This document shows, piece after piece, positions 7,844 through 17,580 of a stretch of DNA of 64,000 bases. This DNA comes from Erythrobacteraceae bacterium. GTDB taxonomy: Bacteria; Pseudomonadota; Alphaproteobacteria; Sphingomonadales; Sphingomonadaceae. How positions within the stretch are numbered: the stretch's first letter is position 1; each line of letters starts with the position of its first letter. Below the pieces are notes generated by a model. That model did no database searches and was not told the origin of the DNA. It saw only the letters and a program-made list of their open reading frames with translations. Where the stretch lies: positions 209,665 through 273,664 of the forward strand of contig JAHEAX010000001.1 of assembly GCA_024642525.1 (NCBI GenBank). The letters are read 5' to 3'. A program made the position numbers and the translations under genes.

Positions 7844-8728
7844 TTACTGGATACGGGTGACGGTATATCCGCGTTTTTCCAGCAGCACGGGCAAGCCTTC
7901 CGGCCCTGCCATATGGGCTGCACCCACGGCAATCAAAGCAGGCTGCTGTGACGGCAGGATAGTGGCGAGTTTCGCCGCCCAGTCATCGTTCCGCCGAACC
8001 AGTAAGGCATCGCGCAGTTCAGGGTCGGCGAGCAGTCCTTGCGAATTCTCATTTGCGAGTGCAGCCATGTCTCCTGCGCGCCATATTTTTGCAAGCCGCG
8101 CACTTTCGCCTTCCGGCTTGAGGCTTTCCTTCACGACTGCGCCAAGCATATCGCGCTGGTCAGTTTCAGAAAGGCGGTCAAAGATGCCCAGCTGGCGTTC
8201 GGTGCCTTCCAGTTCCTGCACTGGCCTTCCGCGAAACCGGCGCAGGAGCACGCGGTCCACGCCATTTTCCGGGTCGCCGCCTTGCAGGCTTTGCGCCAGC
8301 ATCAGCGCCGCGGCCCAGCTTTTAATCGCGCTGAAATCGCCTGCGTCATAACCGGCCTTGTCCATCAGCCTGGTCAATGCGGCATGGTCTACGGCTGGCA
8401 AGCGGCGGGTGAGGGGGGCTTGCCCCGGTGTCTGCGCCAGGCGCGAGAAAATCGCAGAAACCGCCGCGCTGTCATCCAGCCCGGCGATCTCCACTATCAG
8501 CAAATCTGCGCTATCGATTGCATTTGTCAGCGTGGGCGTTTCCCACACAGACCCGCCGGGCAATGTGTGGATGGTGCCGAATAGCCAGCCTTCCAGTGTA
8601 CCGTCGGCTGATTTCACCTCCCACAGCGCGGGGCTGGGAGGGGTATCATCGCCGATAACAGACGCATTCTCCCCGCACGAAGCCAGCGCGATGGCCACCA
8701 ATGCGGAGAGAATTACACGTTTTGTCAC
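7844..8728 (-). CDS. TraB/GumN family lipoprotein (first of a tandem pair)
   Basis: 294 residues from a GTG at 8728 that overlaps the stop of the upstream paralogue in a GTGA tetranucleotide, which strongly supports this start. The N-terminus [18 protein letters not shown] is a lipoprotein signal with cysteine 18. The mature part has the family motifs LFGTIHTLP near the start and [15 protein letters not shown] near the end; the conserved GxxH of this fold is proposed to form part of a metal or catalytic site. GumN/TraB-like (Tiki-related) proteins are periplasmic and putatively proteolytic, but this member's activity is unknown. The two copies share the same layout and probably act together. 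Confidence 0.85.
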   Translation of the reverse strand: MTKRVILSALVAIALASCGENASVIGDDTPPSPALWEVKSADGTLEGWLFGTIHTLPGGSVWETPTLTNAIDSADLLIVEIAGLDDSAAVSAIFSRLAQTPGQAPLTRRLPAVDHAALTRLMDKAGYDAGDFSAIKSWAAALMLAQSLQGGDPENGVDRVLLRRFRGRPVQELEGTERQLGIFDRLSETDQRDMLGAVVKESLKPEGESARLAKIWRAGDMAALANENSQGLLADPELRDALLVRRNDDWAAKLATILPSQQPALIAVGAAHMAGPEGLPVLLEKRGYTVTRIQ

Positions 8729-9660
8729 TGGACGCGGTGGGTGGTGATGCCGCGGGCAGTCAGCGCATCCTGTACACTCTTGCTGCCGGCAAGATGGCCA
8801 GCGCCCACGGCGATGAAAACGGTGCCAGGGGTGTCGAGACGGTTGTCGATCCATTCGGCCCAATTGGCATTGCGTTGATACAGCAGGCGGTCAGCCAGCA
8901 CAGGGTCGGACAGGCCTTCGTTCATCAATGCCGCCAGTCCATCAGCATCGCCTTCCAGCCATTCCGCCACCATCTTGTCCAGCATGGGCTTGATGGTTTC
9001 AACGCCATCGGCAGCCTGCACCAGGAACTGGATCTGGCTTTCCAGCGGGAGTTCATCGAACACCGACATCTGGAACGCGACCGTTTCAAGTTCGCCGCGC
9101 TTTCTGGCTTCGCCGCTTTCCTTGGTCAGCACGGCTTCCACACCGCTTTCCGGGCTGTAACCTTCCTTCATCAGCGGCAGGATCGACAGCATCATGCTGG
9201 CATACCACGGCTCGAACCGGTCAAACGCAGCTTCGGGAAGGCCCAGCTTGACCATCGCAGCATCATAGGATGCCCGCTGTTCGTCCGTCAGCATGGCACG
9301 AAGTGTTTCACCAGCTGGAAGCATCCCCTTTTCCATGAGAATGGACTGCATCAGCGCAGGCGTATCAGGCGTGGTCATGATTTCGGTGATCAGCATGTCT
9401 GACGATGCCAGGGCCGTAGCCACATCACCCTTATACCAGTCCACATCCTTGGGCAGAGCGTGGACCGTACCAAACAGGTAAACCGTGGTGTCTTCGTCAT
9501 AGACTTTCCACAAGGCCGGACCGGCTGGCTGCGGCGTGGCAGCGGCAATCTGCGCTTCCACCGCAGGGGCGGCGGCTTCCTGCTGCGCTGCGGCAGGAGT
9601 TGCCAGCAAAATGACGGTTCCGGACAGAAGTGCGGCAGCAGTTTTGACAAGGAATTTCAT
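8725..9660 (-). CDS. TraB/GumN family protein (second of a tandem pair)
   Basis: 311 residues from the ATG at 9660 (MKFLVKTAAALLSGTVILLA), a Sec signal peptide with likely cleavage after TPAAA at residue 25. Unlike its downstream paralogue it has no lipobox, so one copy should be soluble in the periplasm and the other membrane-anchored. The motifs LFGTVHALP and IAVGAGHLAGSKSVQDAL bracket the domain as in the paralogue, and both end with a TxR(V/I)Q tail. The ribosome site is AAAGG, 9 bases from the ATG. The pair is translationally coupled through GTGA. Confidence 0.87.
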   Translation of the reverse strand: MKFLVKTAAALLSGTVILLATPAAAQQEAAAPAVEAQIAAATPQPAGPALWKVYDEDTTVYLFGTVHALPKDVDWYKGDVATALASSDMLITEIMTTPDTPALMQSILMEKGMLPAGETLRAMLTDEQRASYDAAMVKLGLPEAAFDRFEPWYASMMLSILPLMKEGYSPESGVEAVLTKESGEARKRGELETVAFQMSVFDELPLESQIQFLVQAADGVETIKPMLDKMVAEWLEGDADGLAALMNEGLSDPVLADRLLYQRNANWAEWIDNRLDTPGTVFIAVGAGHLAGSKSVQDALTARGITTHRVQ

Positions 9661-9719
9661 GGAGCAACCTTTCATGGAATGCATATTTAGTTTGGCTGAA
9701 CGATTATTGCGAAGGGGGA

Positions 9720-10388
9720 TTACAAATACTTGCGGTAGAACCAGACCGCCGACCAAATGGCTGCGACAATCAGCATGACGACCATCGGGTCCTGTTCAGG
9801 CAGCAGCCCGGCGCGGGTGGCGACCCACCAGCTGGGGGCGATGAACAGATAGGCATGGACGGCGACATTCGCTCCCGCTTCGTAGCTTGCCCGATCGTGT
9901 TCATCAGTCATGCGCCACCACATCAGTGTCGTGATCGACCCGCCGACAGTCCATACCATTATGGCGACAAGTGCAGGGAAGACAGCAAGCGGCCCATTGG
10001 TAAAGATCGAAGTGCCTTCTGGCTGCGCCATAGAAAGCAGCGCCCCCAAGCCCGCGCTGACCACCAGCGCCGCATAAAGAACGTTACGGGACCGGCGCGT
10101 GCTGCGCGACAGCATTTCCTTCGGCGCTTTCATGAGCCTGGACCATGATCTGGCCGCCAGAAAGGCAAGGCCGCCCACCACTGCAACCCACACGGCATAG
10201 ATGCCGAACAAGACATCTGGCCGGTCGCCGCCGCCCGCATCGGTGAATCCGGCAACCACACCGGCACCGAAGATGACTGCGACAAATGTAACGAATACGA
10301 GCGCCGCAAAGGTGAATTTTGATGAACCGGGATTGGACGATGTCATGTTCACATCTGCTTCCTTCAAATCTGTTTCAGGGTTGGTCAT
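9720..10388 (-). CDS. Membrane protein co-encoded with an XRE regulator
   Basis: 222 residues from an ATG at 10388 with GAGGAG 8 bases upstream. It overlaps the end of the XRE regulator by 14 bases. There are hydrophobic segments at about 25-47, 58-78, 103-123, 131-155, 175-195 and 200-218, so six membrane helices with little outside the membrane. I do not recognise a named family. Such XRE-plus-membrane-protein pairs are widespread, and the regulator often controls its own operon. Confidence 0.8.
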   Translation of the reverse strand: MTNPETDLKEADVNMTSSNPGSSKFTFAALVFVTFVAVIFGAGVVAGFTDAGGGDRPDVLFGIYAVWVAVVGGLAFLAARSWSRLMKAPKEMLSRSTRRSRNVLYAALVVSAGLGALLSMAQPEGTSIFTNGPLAVFPALVAIMVWTVGGSITTLMWWRMTDEHDRASYEAGANVAVHAYLFIAPSWWVATRAGLLPEQDPMVVMLIVAAIWSAVWFYRKYL

Positions 10389-10569
10389 CGAAAATCTCCT
10401 CGATGGGCATTTCAAAAAGCCTGGCGAGTTTGAATGCGAGGGGGAGCGAGGGATCATGCTTGCCCGTCTCGATGGCGTTTACGGCCTGACGCGAGACATC
10501 CAGATGCATGGCCAGCTCCGCCTGGCTCCAGTCCCGCATTGCGCGCAGGACCTTGAGGCGGTTTTTCAT
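10375..10569 (-). CDS. XRE-family helix-turn-helix regulator (YozG/HipB-like small type)
   Basis: 64 residues, nearly all one HTH domain: MKNRLKVLRAMRDWSQAELA, then HLDVSRQAVNAIETGKHDPS as the helix-turn-helix. The C-terminal FEMPIEEIF is characteristic of minimal stand-alone XRE regulators. It starts four bases after the stop of the 39-residue ORF and overlaps the membrane protein that follows, so all three form one transcription unit. It probably represses the promoter upstream of the small ORF. Confidence 0.9.
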   Translation of the reverse strand: MKNRLKVLRAMRDWSQAELAMHLDVSRQAVNAIETGKHDPSLPLAFKLARLFEMPIEEIFDDQP

Positions 10570-10573
10570 CGGC

Positions 10574-10693
10574 TCAGGCCATTACATCGACTATCGCCAG
10601 CGCGATGGTCGACATTCCCACACCGGCCAGCAGATAGATTGAATTGACCAGCAGCTTCACTTTGAGCGGAGCGTGATTGTAAGTCGCGTACAT
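10574..10693 (-). CDS. Small membrane peptide ORF (39 residues)
   Basis: ATG at 10693 with AAAGGA 9 bases upstream, stop TGA at 10574-10576, four bases before the XRE gene. The product reads MYATYNHAPLKVKLLVNSIY, then a hydrophobic stretch LLAGVGMSTIALAIVDVMA, so a short basic N-terminus followed by one likely membrane helix. The good ribosome site and tight operon spacing support a real gene. No family is recognised. Confidence 0.65.
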   Translation of the reverse strand: MYATYNHAPLKVKLLVNSIYLLAGVGMSTIALAIVDVMA

Positions 10694-10744
10694 GGGAAAG
10701 TCCTTTGATGGAGTATCGGAAGTGTCAGGTGTGTGGGACGTAAT

Positions 10745-10789
10745 GTCAGGTTATGCTGACTATATGTCGTGATTCGCTGACTGTGTCAA
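10745..10789 (-). promoter_or_regulatory. Promoter of the small ORF/XRE/membrane operon
   Basis: On the minus strand TTGACA (10784-10789) is followed after 19 bases by TATAGT (10759-10764). A GTCAG-N6-CTGAC inverted repeat (10745-10760) touches the -10 element and would be well placed for autorepression by the XRE protein. The spacer is two bases longer than ideal. Confidence 0.45.
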
Positions 10790-10908
10790 CAACACCTTAC
10801 ATAAAGTCGTCAGAAGCTGTCTTTCTTCAGCATCTGGCACCATTGATTGCGGCATGTGTTGCAGTGCGGCATTGACCCAGTTTCGGCCATCCTCCAAAGC
10901 CCGCTTCG

Positions 10909-11808
10909 ATGACACGTGATCCGACCAAGAGTTTTCAGGACATGATCCTCGCCCTCCATGATTTCTGGAGCGCGAATGGCTGCCTGATCCTGCAACCCTA
11001 TGACATGCGAATGGGGGCGGGCACCTTCCACCCTGCTACCACCCTGCGCGCTTTGGGACCGGAACCGTGGAATGCCGCTTTCGTGCAGCCCTGCCGCCGC
11101 CCCACAGACGGGCGCTATGGTGAAAACCCAAATCGGCTACAGCATTATTACCAGTATCAGGTCATCCTGAAGCCAAGCCCGTCTGACCTGCAGGAACTCT
11201 ATCTGAGAAGCCTCGAAGTGATCGGCATCGATTCCTTGAAGCACGATATCCGCTTCGTCGAAGACGACTGGGAATCGCCAACGCTCGGCGCATGGGGCCT
11301 TGGCTGGGAAGTCTGGTGCGACGGGATGGAAGTGACCCAGTTCACCTATTTCCAGCAAATGGGCGGATATGATTGCAAGCCGGTTGCCGGCGAACTGACC
11401 TACGGGTTGGAACGGCTGGCCATGTATATTCAGGGCGTGGACAATGTTTACGACCTCGACTTCAATGGCCGCGGCGTAAGTTACGGGGACGTATTCCTCG
11501 AAAACGAAAAGCAGATGAGCACGTGGAACTTCGAAGTGGCCGATACAGACGCTCTGTTCGACCTGTTCCGCAAGGCCGTGGCCGAATGCCAGAACTGCCT
11601 TGATGCAAAGCTGCCAATCCCGGCCTATGAACAGGCCATCGAAGCCAGCCATATGTTCAACCTGCTGCAGGCCCGCGGGGTCATCAGCGTGCAGGAACGC
11701 GCCAGCTACATGGGCCAGGTGCGCGATCTCGCCCGTGGCAGCTGCGAGGCATATATGGCCAAGAATGCCGATGCCTGGGCCGAGAAATTTCCGGAGTGGT
11801 CAGCATGA
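10909..11808 (+). CDS. glyQ: Glycyl-tRNA synthetase alpha subunit
   Basis: 299 residues, the catalytic class II subunit of the bacterial alpha2-beta2 enzyme that charges tRNA-Gly. It shows the characteristic opening [20 protein letters not shown], the ATP-binding region ([20 protein letters not shown]) and the C-terminal helical part. The stop overlaps the glyS start in ATGA, giving coupled synthesis of the two subunits. The start is an ATG without a strong ribosome site; the upstream region 10694-10908 is shared with the divergent XRE operon. Confidence 0.97.
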   Translation: MTRDPTKSFQDMILALHDFWSANGCLILQPYDMRMGAGTFHPATTLRALGPEPWNAAFVQPCRRPTDGRYGENPNRLQHYYQYQVILKPSPSDLQELYLRSLEVIGIDSLKHDIRFVEDDWESPTLGAWGLGWEVWCDGMEVTQFTYFQQMGGYDCKPVAGELTYGLERLAMYIQGVDNVYDLDFNGRGVSYGDVFLENEKQMSTWNFEVADTDALFDLFRKAVAECQNCLDAKLPIPAYEQAIEASHMFNLLQARGVISVQERASYMGQVRDLARGSCEAYMAKNADAWAEKFPEWSA

Positions 11809-14048
11809 CGGATTTCCTGCTCGAACTGCGCTGCGAGGAAATTCCCGCGCGTATGCAGAAAGGCGCACGCGCCGATCTGGAAAAACTGTTCCGCGCCCAG
11901 ATGGAAGCATCGGGCGTTGCACTCTCCGATGTCACAGTGTGGTCCACCCCGCGCCGCCTTGCGCTGGTTGCAAAGGGCCTGCCGCAGCAGACACAAGCTG
12001 TCAGCGAAGAAGCAAAGGGCCCGCCCGAAGGCGCGCCTGACCAGGCGATTGATGGTTTCTGCCGCAAGAATGGTGTGACCCGCGACCAGCTGGAACTGCG
12101 CGATGTCAAGGGCCGCGCGACATGGTTCGCGGTGATTGAAAGACCGGGCAAGGCGGTCAGCGATGTGCTGGCAGAAGCCATTCCGGCCATCATCCGCAGC
12201 TTCCCCTGGCCAAAAAGCATGCGTTGGGGCGCGGCATCCCTCAGCACGGAAAGCCTGCGCTGGGTCCGCCCGCTGTCGGGTATTGTCGCCATTCTGGGCG
12301 ATCAGCTGGTCGAATGCGAAATTGATGGCGTGACGTCAGGTTTCGCCACCTTGGGCCACCGTTTCCATCACAGCGGGCCGATCACAATCGGCGGCGCGGA
12401 TGATTATGCGGAAAAACTGCGCGCCTGCCACGTAATCGTCGACCACGCCGAACGCGAAGCGCTGATCCGCACTGGCGCCGGCAAAGCGGCTGCAGATGCA
12501 GGGCTGACACTGGTTGAGGATGAGGGGCTGGTTGTTGAAAATGCCGGACTGACCGAATGGCCAGTGCCTCTGCTTGGCCGGTTCGAAGAAGATTTCCTCG
12601 AAGTGCCGCCGGAAACCATCCAGCTGACAGCGCGGGTGAACCAGAAATATTTCGTCTGCGAGCAGGGTGGTCAACTCGCGAATGCCTTTATCTGCACCGC
12701 CAATATCGATGCGGCAGACGGCGGCGCGGCGATTGTCGACGGCAACCGCAAAGTCCTCGCCGCACGTCTGTCCGACGCGCGTTTTTTCTGGGATGTGGAC
12801 CGGAAGAAAACACTGGCCGAACACGCCAAGGGGCTGGAACGGATTACCTTCCATGAAAAGCTCGGCACCGTAGCCGACAAGGTCGAACGCGTGGCGAACC
12901 TGGCCGAATGGCTGGCCAGCGAAGGCATTGTACCTGATTGCGATCCCGCACTTGCACGGCAGGCAGCCGAATTGTGCAAGGCTGATCTCGTGACCGAAAT
13001 GGTTGGGGAATTTCCTGAATTACAAGGCCTTATGGGCGGCTATTACGCCCGCGCCGAAGGCTCGCCCGATGCCGTGGCGGATGCCATCCGCGATCATTAC
13101 AAACCAGTCGGGCAGAGCGATGACGTGCCGACGGCCCCAGTAACGGTCGCGGTTGCGCTGGCGGACAAGTTAGACACGCTGGGAAGCTTCTTCGCTATCG
13201 ACCAAAGGCCTACAGGTTCAAAGGATCCTTTTGCGCTTCGCCGAGCCGCAATATCAGCAATTCTGCTTCTGGTTGAAAATCGGATCAAAGTGAATTTGCG
13301 CGCAGTATTGGCTCGTTCAACTTCGGCAATCATAACTCCTAAGTCGATTAAGAATTTTGATTTCGAAAATTTCGAAACAGACGCGGATCGTGCAAATAAT
13401 CTGATAGAGAAGGTTGAACACCGGTTACTTGAGGTTGGTGATGAAGCACTCGACTTCTTCGCCGACCGACTCAAAGTCCAGCAACGTGAGGCAGGAGTCC
13501 GCCACGACCTTATCGACGCAGTCTTCGCGCTCGGCGGCGAGGACGATCTTGTTCGTCTGCTCGACCGCGTCCACGCCCTGCAAGCCTTCATGGGCACCGA
13601 AGATGGCACCAACCTTCTCGCCGGTTACAAGCGCGCAGCCAATATCCTGAAAAAGGAAGACTGGCGCGGCATCGAGGGTGAAATCGCGCATACGGGTGAG
13701 GAAGATCCGCTGGCGCTGGTCGATAACCCCGACATGAAAGCCGTGGTCGAAGCGAAGATGGCATTGCGCCATGCAAAGGCGCTTTCCTACGAGCCTGAAC
13801 CTGCAGAAAAAGCGCTGATTGCAGCATTGGACAACGCCGAGCCCAAGGCAAGGATCGCCGTCGAAGCTGAAGATTTCAGCGCTGCAATGGCTGCGCTGGC
13901 ATCCCTTCGCGCACCAATCGACGCCTTCTTCGAAGACGTTACGGTGAATGACGAAAATCAGGACAAGCGCGCATCGCGCCTGAACCTGCTCGACCGTTTC
14001 CGCACCGCAGTCCAGCGCGTTGCTGATTTCTCCAGGATCGAGGGATAA
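11805..14048 (+). CDS. glyS: Glycyl-tRNA synthetase beta subunit
   Basis: 747 residues from the ATG that overlaps the glyQ stop. It begins [20 protein letters not shown], typical for GlyS. The N-terminal two-thirds hold the tRNA synthetase beta body with HD-like motifs and the C-terminus an anticodon-binding (DALR-like) domain. One oddity: bases 13261-13440 are only about 41% GC (33% in 13321-13380), far below the surroundings, and encode an Asn/Ile/Phe/Lys-rich run ([20 protein letters not shown]). The frame remains intact through it. Confidence 0.97.
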   Translation: MTDFLLELRCEEIPARMQKGARADLEKLFRAQMEASGVALSDVTVWSTPRRLALVAKGLPQQTQAVSEEAKGPPEGAPDQAIDGFCRKNGVTRDQLELRDVKGRATWFAVIERPGKAVSDVLAEAIPAIIRSFPWPKSMRWGAASLSTESLRWVRPLSGIVAILGDQLVECEIDGVTSGFATLGHRFHHSGPITIGGADDYAEKLRACHVIVDHAEREALIRTGAGKAAADAGLTLVEDEGLVVENAGLTEWPVPLLGRFEEDFLEVPPETIQLTARVNQKYFVCEQGGQLANAFICTANIDAADGGAAIVDGNRKVLAARLSDARFFWDVDRKKTLAEHAKGLERITFHEKLGTVADKVERVANLAEWLASEGIVPDCDPALARQAAELCKADLVTEMVGEFPELQGLMGGYYARAEGSPDAVADAIRDHYKPVGQSDDVPTAPVTVAVALADKLDTLGSFFAIDQRPTGSKDPFALRRAAISAILLLVENRIKVNLRAVLARSTSAIITPKSIKNFDFENFETDADRANNLIEKVEHRLLEVGDEALDFFADRLKVQQREAGVRHDLIDAVFALGGEDDLVRLLDRVHALQAFMGTEDGTNLLAGYKRAANILKKEDWRGIEGEIAHTGEEDPLALVDNPDMKAVVEAKMALRHAKALSYEPEPAEKALIAALDNAEPKARIAVEAEDFSAAMAALASLRAPIDAFFEDVTVNDENQDKRASRLNLLDRFRTAVQRVADFSRIEG

Positions 14049-14106
14049 GCACCATCGTTCGCAGCCCTTCATCTGTGTCACTCACTTCAGGAAAGTAGCC
14101 CTTTCA

Positions 14107-16770
14107 ATGAGCAATTCGGTCTATACCTTCGGCGGCACTGCAATATCCGACGATCCTCGCGCGAAGGACAAGACCATAGTGGGCGGCAAGGGCGCAAACC
14201 TTGCCGAAATGGCGGAAATTGGCCTGCCTGTTCCGCCGGGCTTCACCATCACCACCGAAGAATGCGTGGAATATCTGGCCGGTGGTTCGGACTTTTCCGA
14301 CAGCCTGCGCCAGGGCGTGGCTGCAGCGTTGCACCATATCGAAAAGACAGTCGGCAAGACCTTTGGCAGCAAAGAAGACCCGCTGCTGGTTTCCGTTCGC
14401 TCCGGCGCGCGCGTTTCCATGCCCGGCATGATGGATACGGTGCTGAACCTCGGTCTCAATGACGAGACCGTTGCAGGTCTGGCAAAGGCATCGGGCGATG
14501 AGCGTTTTGCATGGGATTCCTACCGCCGCTTCATCCAGATGTATTCAGACGTTGTGCTTGGCGTCGACCATGGCCTGTTCGAAGAGGCACTTGAAATCGC
14601 AAAGGAAGACAAGGGCTTCTACGCCGATACCGAGATGGAGGCTGAAGACTGGCAGGCGCTGGTCGCAGAATATAAATCCATCGTTGATCAGGAATTGGGC
14701 CGTTCTTTCCCGCTCGATGTCCACGAACAATTATGGGGCGCCATTTCGGCTGTTTTTGACAGTTGGGATGCTGACCGCGCGAAAGTCTATCGCAGGCTGA
14801 ACGATATCCCGTCTGACTGGGGAACGGCTGTAAACGTGCAGGCCATGGTGTTCGGCAATATGGGCGATACCAGCGCAACCGGCGTAGCGTTCACCCGCGA
14901 CCCGGCCACTGGCGAACGCGCATATTACGGCGAATATCTGATCAACGCGCAGGGCGAGGATGTCGTCGCCGGCATCCGTACCCCGCAATATCTGACCAAG
15001 GCAGCGCGCGAAGCGGCCAATGCCAAGCCGTTGAGCATGGAAGAAGCCATGCCCGACGCATACGGGCAGCTCGCCCATGTGTTTGACCTGCTGGAACGCC
15101 ATTACCGCGATATGCAGGACATCGAGTTCACAGTGCAGGATGGTGTTCTGTGGATGCTGCAGACGCGGTCTGGCAAGCGCACGGCGAAAGCGGCGCTTAA
15201 AATGGCTGTCGACATGGTGGGTGAAGGGCTGATTGACGAGCGCGAAGCGGTCTTGCGGATTGATCCGATGGCCCTCGACCAGTTGCTGCACCCCACGCTC
15301 GACCCTGATGCACCGCGCACCATTCTCACCACCGGCCTGCCGGCGTCACCAGGCGCGGCCAGCGGCAAGATCGTGCTGGATGCGGATATGGCGGAACAAC
15401 ACGCTGCCCGCGGCGACAAAGTCATTCTCGTGCGGGTCGAAACCAGCCCTGAAGACATTCACGGAATGCACGCCGCGCAAGGAATTCTCACCGCACGCGG
15501 AGGGATGACAAGCCACGCAGCAGTTGTGGCCCGCGGCATGGGCCGCCCATGCGTTTCGGGCGCGTCACAAGTGGCGATCGACATGAAAACCCGCACGCTG
15601 CAGATTGGCTCTGTCCAGTTGAAGGAAGGCGACACTATCACTCTGGATGGTGCCAAGGGCCAGGTCATGGAAGGGCTGGTGCCAACGGTTGAGCCTGAAC
15701 TGGTGGGCGATTTCGGGACTTTGATGGAATGGGCCGATGCGCACCGGCGGATGCGCGTGCGGACCAATGCGGAAACGCCGGACGATTGCCGCATGGCGCG
15801 CCAGTTTGGCGCAGAAGGCATTGGCCTGTGCCGCACCGAGCATATGTTCTTCGATGCGCGCAGGATCAGCGCAGTGCGCCAGATGATCCTGGCAGATGAT
15901 GAAGCGGGCAGGCGCAAGGCGCTGGCAAAGCTCTTGCCGGAACAGCGGGATGATTTCCGCCAGATTTTTGAAGTGATGGCAGGACTTCCTTGCACCATCC
16001 GCCTGCTCGATCCGCCATTGCATGAATTCCTGCCCACGGCAGAAGCCGATTTTGCGGATCTGGCTGATGAAACCAAGCTGGGGGTAGATCATCTAAAACG
16101 CCGCGCCGCCGAACTGCACGAATTCAACCCGATGCTGGGCCATCGTGGCTGCCGCCTGGGCATCACCTATCCTGAAATCTACGAAATGCAGGCCCGGGCG
16201 ATTTTCGAGGCAGCCTGCGAAGTTGCCGAACAATCAGGCGAAGCGCCAGTGCCTGAAATCATGATCCCGCTGGTTGCGACAAGGCGGGAGCTCCAGATCC
16301 TGAAAACGCTGGTGGACCGCGTGGCGCAGGAAGTCTTTGCCGACAAAGGTTGCTCGGTCGAATATCTGGTCGGCACCATGATCGAGTTGCCAAGGGCTGC
16401 CTTGATGGCCGATGAAATTGCGCACGAAGCGCTGTTTTTCTCGTTCGGTACCAATGATTTGACCCAGACAACTCTTGGCGTTTCGAGGGACGATTCGGCC
16501 CGTTTCCTGGCACCTTACGTAGAAAAAGGCATCTTCCCGCGCGATCCGTTTGTCAGCCTCGATATTGACGGTGTGGGTCAGCTGGTCCGCATGGCCGCAG
16601 AACGTGGGCGCGAAACGCGTGATGGCATCAAGCTGGGCATCTGCGGCGAACACGGCGGAGACCCTGCCAGCATCGCATTCTGCGAGGAAGTTGGGCTCGA
16701 TTACGTCAGTGCATCGCCATACCGCGTGCCGATTGCCCGTCTCGCCGCGGCCCAGGCCTCGCTCCGCTAG
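14107..16770 (+). CDS. ppdK: Pyruvate, phosphate dikinase
   Basis: 887 residues. The enzyme interconverts pyruvate, ATP and phosphate with PEP, AMP and pyrophosphate, linking glycolysis and gluconeogenesis. The ATP-grasp domain begins VGGKGANLAEMAEIGLPVPPGFTI (residues about 19-42). The phosphohistidine motif GGMTSHAAVVARGMG has His at about 470, and the TIM-barrel motif GICGEHGGDP carries the catalytic Cys near 846. The ATG at 14107 is preferred to an upstream in-frame ATG at 14020 because that part would overlap glyS. The stop TAG is shared, as CTAG, with the stop of the convergent methyltransferase. Confidence 0.97.
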   Translation: MSNSVYTFGGTAISDDPRAKDKTIVGGKGANLAEMAEIGLPVPPGFTITTEECVEYLAGGSDFSDSLRQGVAAALHHIEKTVGKTFGSKEDPLLVSVRSGARVSMPGMMDTVLNLGLNDETVAGLAKASGDERFAWDSYRRFIQMYSDVVLGVDHGLFEEALEIAKEDKGFYADTEMEAEDWQALVAEYKSIVDQELGRSFPLDVHEQLWGAISAVFDSWDADRAKVYRRLNDIPSDWGTAVNVQAMVFGNMGDTSATGVAFTRDPATGERAYYGEYLINAQGEDVVAGIRTPQYLTKAAREAANAKPLSMEEAMPDAYGQLAHVFDLLERHYRDMQDIEFTVQDGVLWMLQTRSGKRTAKAALKMAVDMVGEGLIDEREAVLRIDPMALDQLLHPTLDPDAPRTILTTGLPASPGAASGKIVLDADMAEQHAARGDKVILVRVETSPEDIHGMHAAQGILTARGGMTSHAAVVARGMGRPCVSGASQVAIDMKTRTLQIGSVQLKEGDTITLDGAKGQVMEGLVPTVEPELVGDFGTLMEWADAHRRMRVRTNAETPDDCRMARQFGAEGIGLCRTEHMFFDARRISAVRQMILADDEAGRRKALAKLLPEQRDDFRQIFEVMAGLPCTIRLLDPPLHEFLPTAEADFADLADETKLGVDHLKRRAAELHEFNPMLGHRGCRLGITYPEIYEMQARAIFEAACEVAEQSGEAPVPEIMIPLVATRRELQILKTLVDRVAQEVFADKGCSVEYLVGTMIELPRAALMADEIAHEALFFSFGTNDLTQTTLGVSRDDSARFLAPYVEKGIFPRDPFVSLDIDGVGQLVRMAAERGRETRDGIKLGICGEHGGDPASIAFCEEVGLDYVSASPYRVPIARLAAAQASLR

Positions 16771-17525
16771 GATTTCCAGCCCGTAAGGGTCAGGATTTCA
16801 AATGTTTCAGAAACGCGGCCATTTTCGTCGGCATCGAGTAGAAATTCCTGCTTTGCGATAACAAGCGCCTTGCGGGTGAGTGCCGGAGGGCGCGAGACAA
16901 GCGCATTACTCAGCCCTTGCGCCCGCATATCGCGCACCAGCGTTTCCAGACTGCTGTAGCGGACATCCAGAGATCGGGAATCGACAACCTGCCTCGCAAA
17001 ACCGCTACGCTGGAGCAGCTCTGCACCAGCCCTGCGGTCCACCATAGGATGCATTCGCGCAGCAGGCCTTTGCCCATCCGCTGCCAGCATGGCCCTGCGT
17101 AGCAGAGGCGCGCTGCCAGCCCCAATCATGCTGGCGATGAGAACACCGCCCGGTGCTAGTGCATTCCTGAGATGGATGAGCGCACCCGGCAGATCATTGA
17201 CCGTATCCAGCGTGCCTACGCTGGCAATAAAATCGAACGCCCCAAGTTGCAAAGGCGCTTCTTCATCGAGAGTAAGCGGATCGGCTGTAACAATCTCGCC
17301 CGCCGTAGAAGGAAGCGCTGCCGCGATCCGGCCGTGCCTGTCACCGATTACCAGGCTGCGAGCAGGTTCAAGCCGCATGAAAGACACCCGCTCTATTACG
17401 TCATCCGTCATATCGGCAAGGATGTAACTGGAATCAGGGTCCATTTTTGAAAGGCGCGCAGATCTCTGCCGGATTGCGCGGCGTCTTGCAGCATCGAAAA
17501 TGCGGGGAGGGCTCTGATTTGCCAT
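16767..17525 (-). CDS. Class I SAM-dependent methyltransferase, BioC/NDUFAF5-like
   Basis: 252 residues from the ATG at 17525. The N-terminus PRIFDAARRRAIRQRSARL resembles the BioC/NDUFAF5-like group. The SAM fold is visible in ARSLVIGDRHGRIAAAL (motif I region), FDFIASVGTLDTVNDLPGALIHLRNALAPGGVLIAS (motifs III-IV) and a C-terminal methyltransferase lid. The glycine-rich motif I (here VIGDRHG) is a weak version of the usual D-x-G-x-G-x-G, so activity is not certain. Proteins of this type beside comF are common in alphaproteobacteria. Divergent from comF; convergent with ppdK through a shared CTAG. Confidence 0.82.
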   Translation of the reverse strand: MANQSPPRIFDAARRRAIRQRSARLSKMDPDSSYILADMTDDVIERVSFMRLEPARSLVIGDRHGRIAAALPSTAGEIVTADPLTLDEEAPLQLGAFDFIASVGTLDTVNDLPGALIHLRNALAPGGVLIASMIGAGSAPLLRRAMLAADGQRPAARMHPMVDRRAGAELLQRSGFARQVVDSRSLDVRYSSLETLVRDMRAQGLSNALVSRPPALTRKALVIAKQEFLLDADENGRVSETFEILTLTGWKS

Positions 17526-17580
17526 GAACGCCCTCTGCCGCGCTTGCACCGCCTGCGCAAGCACGGCAACGTGGCAATCG

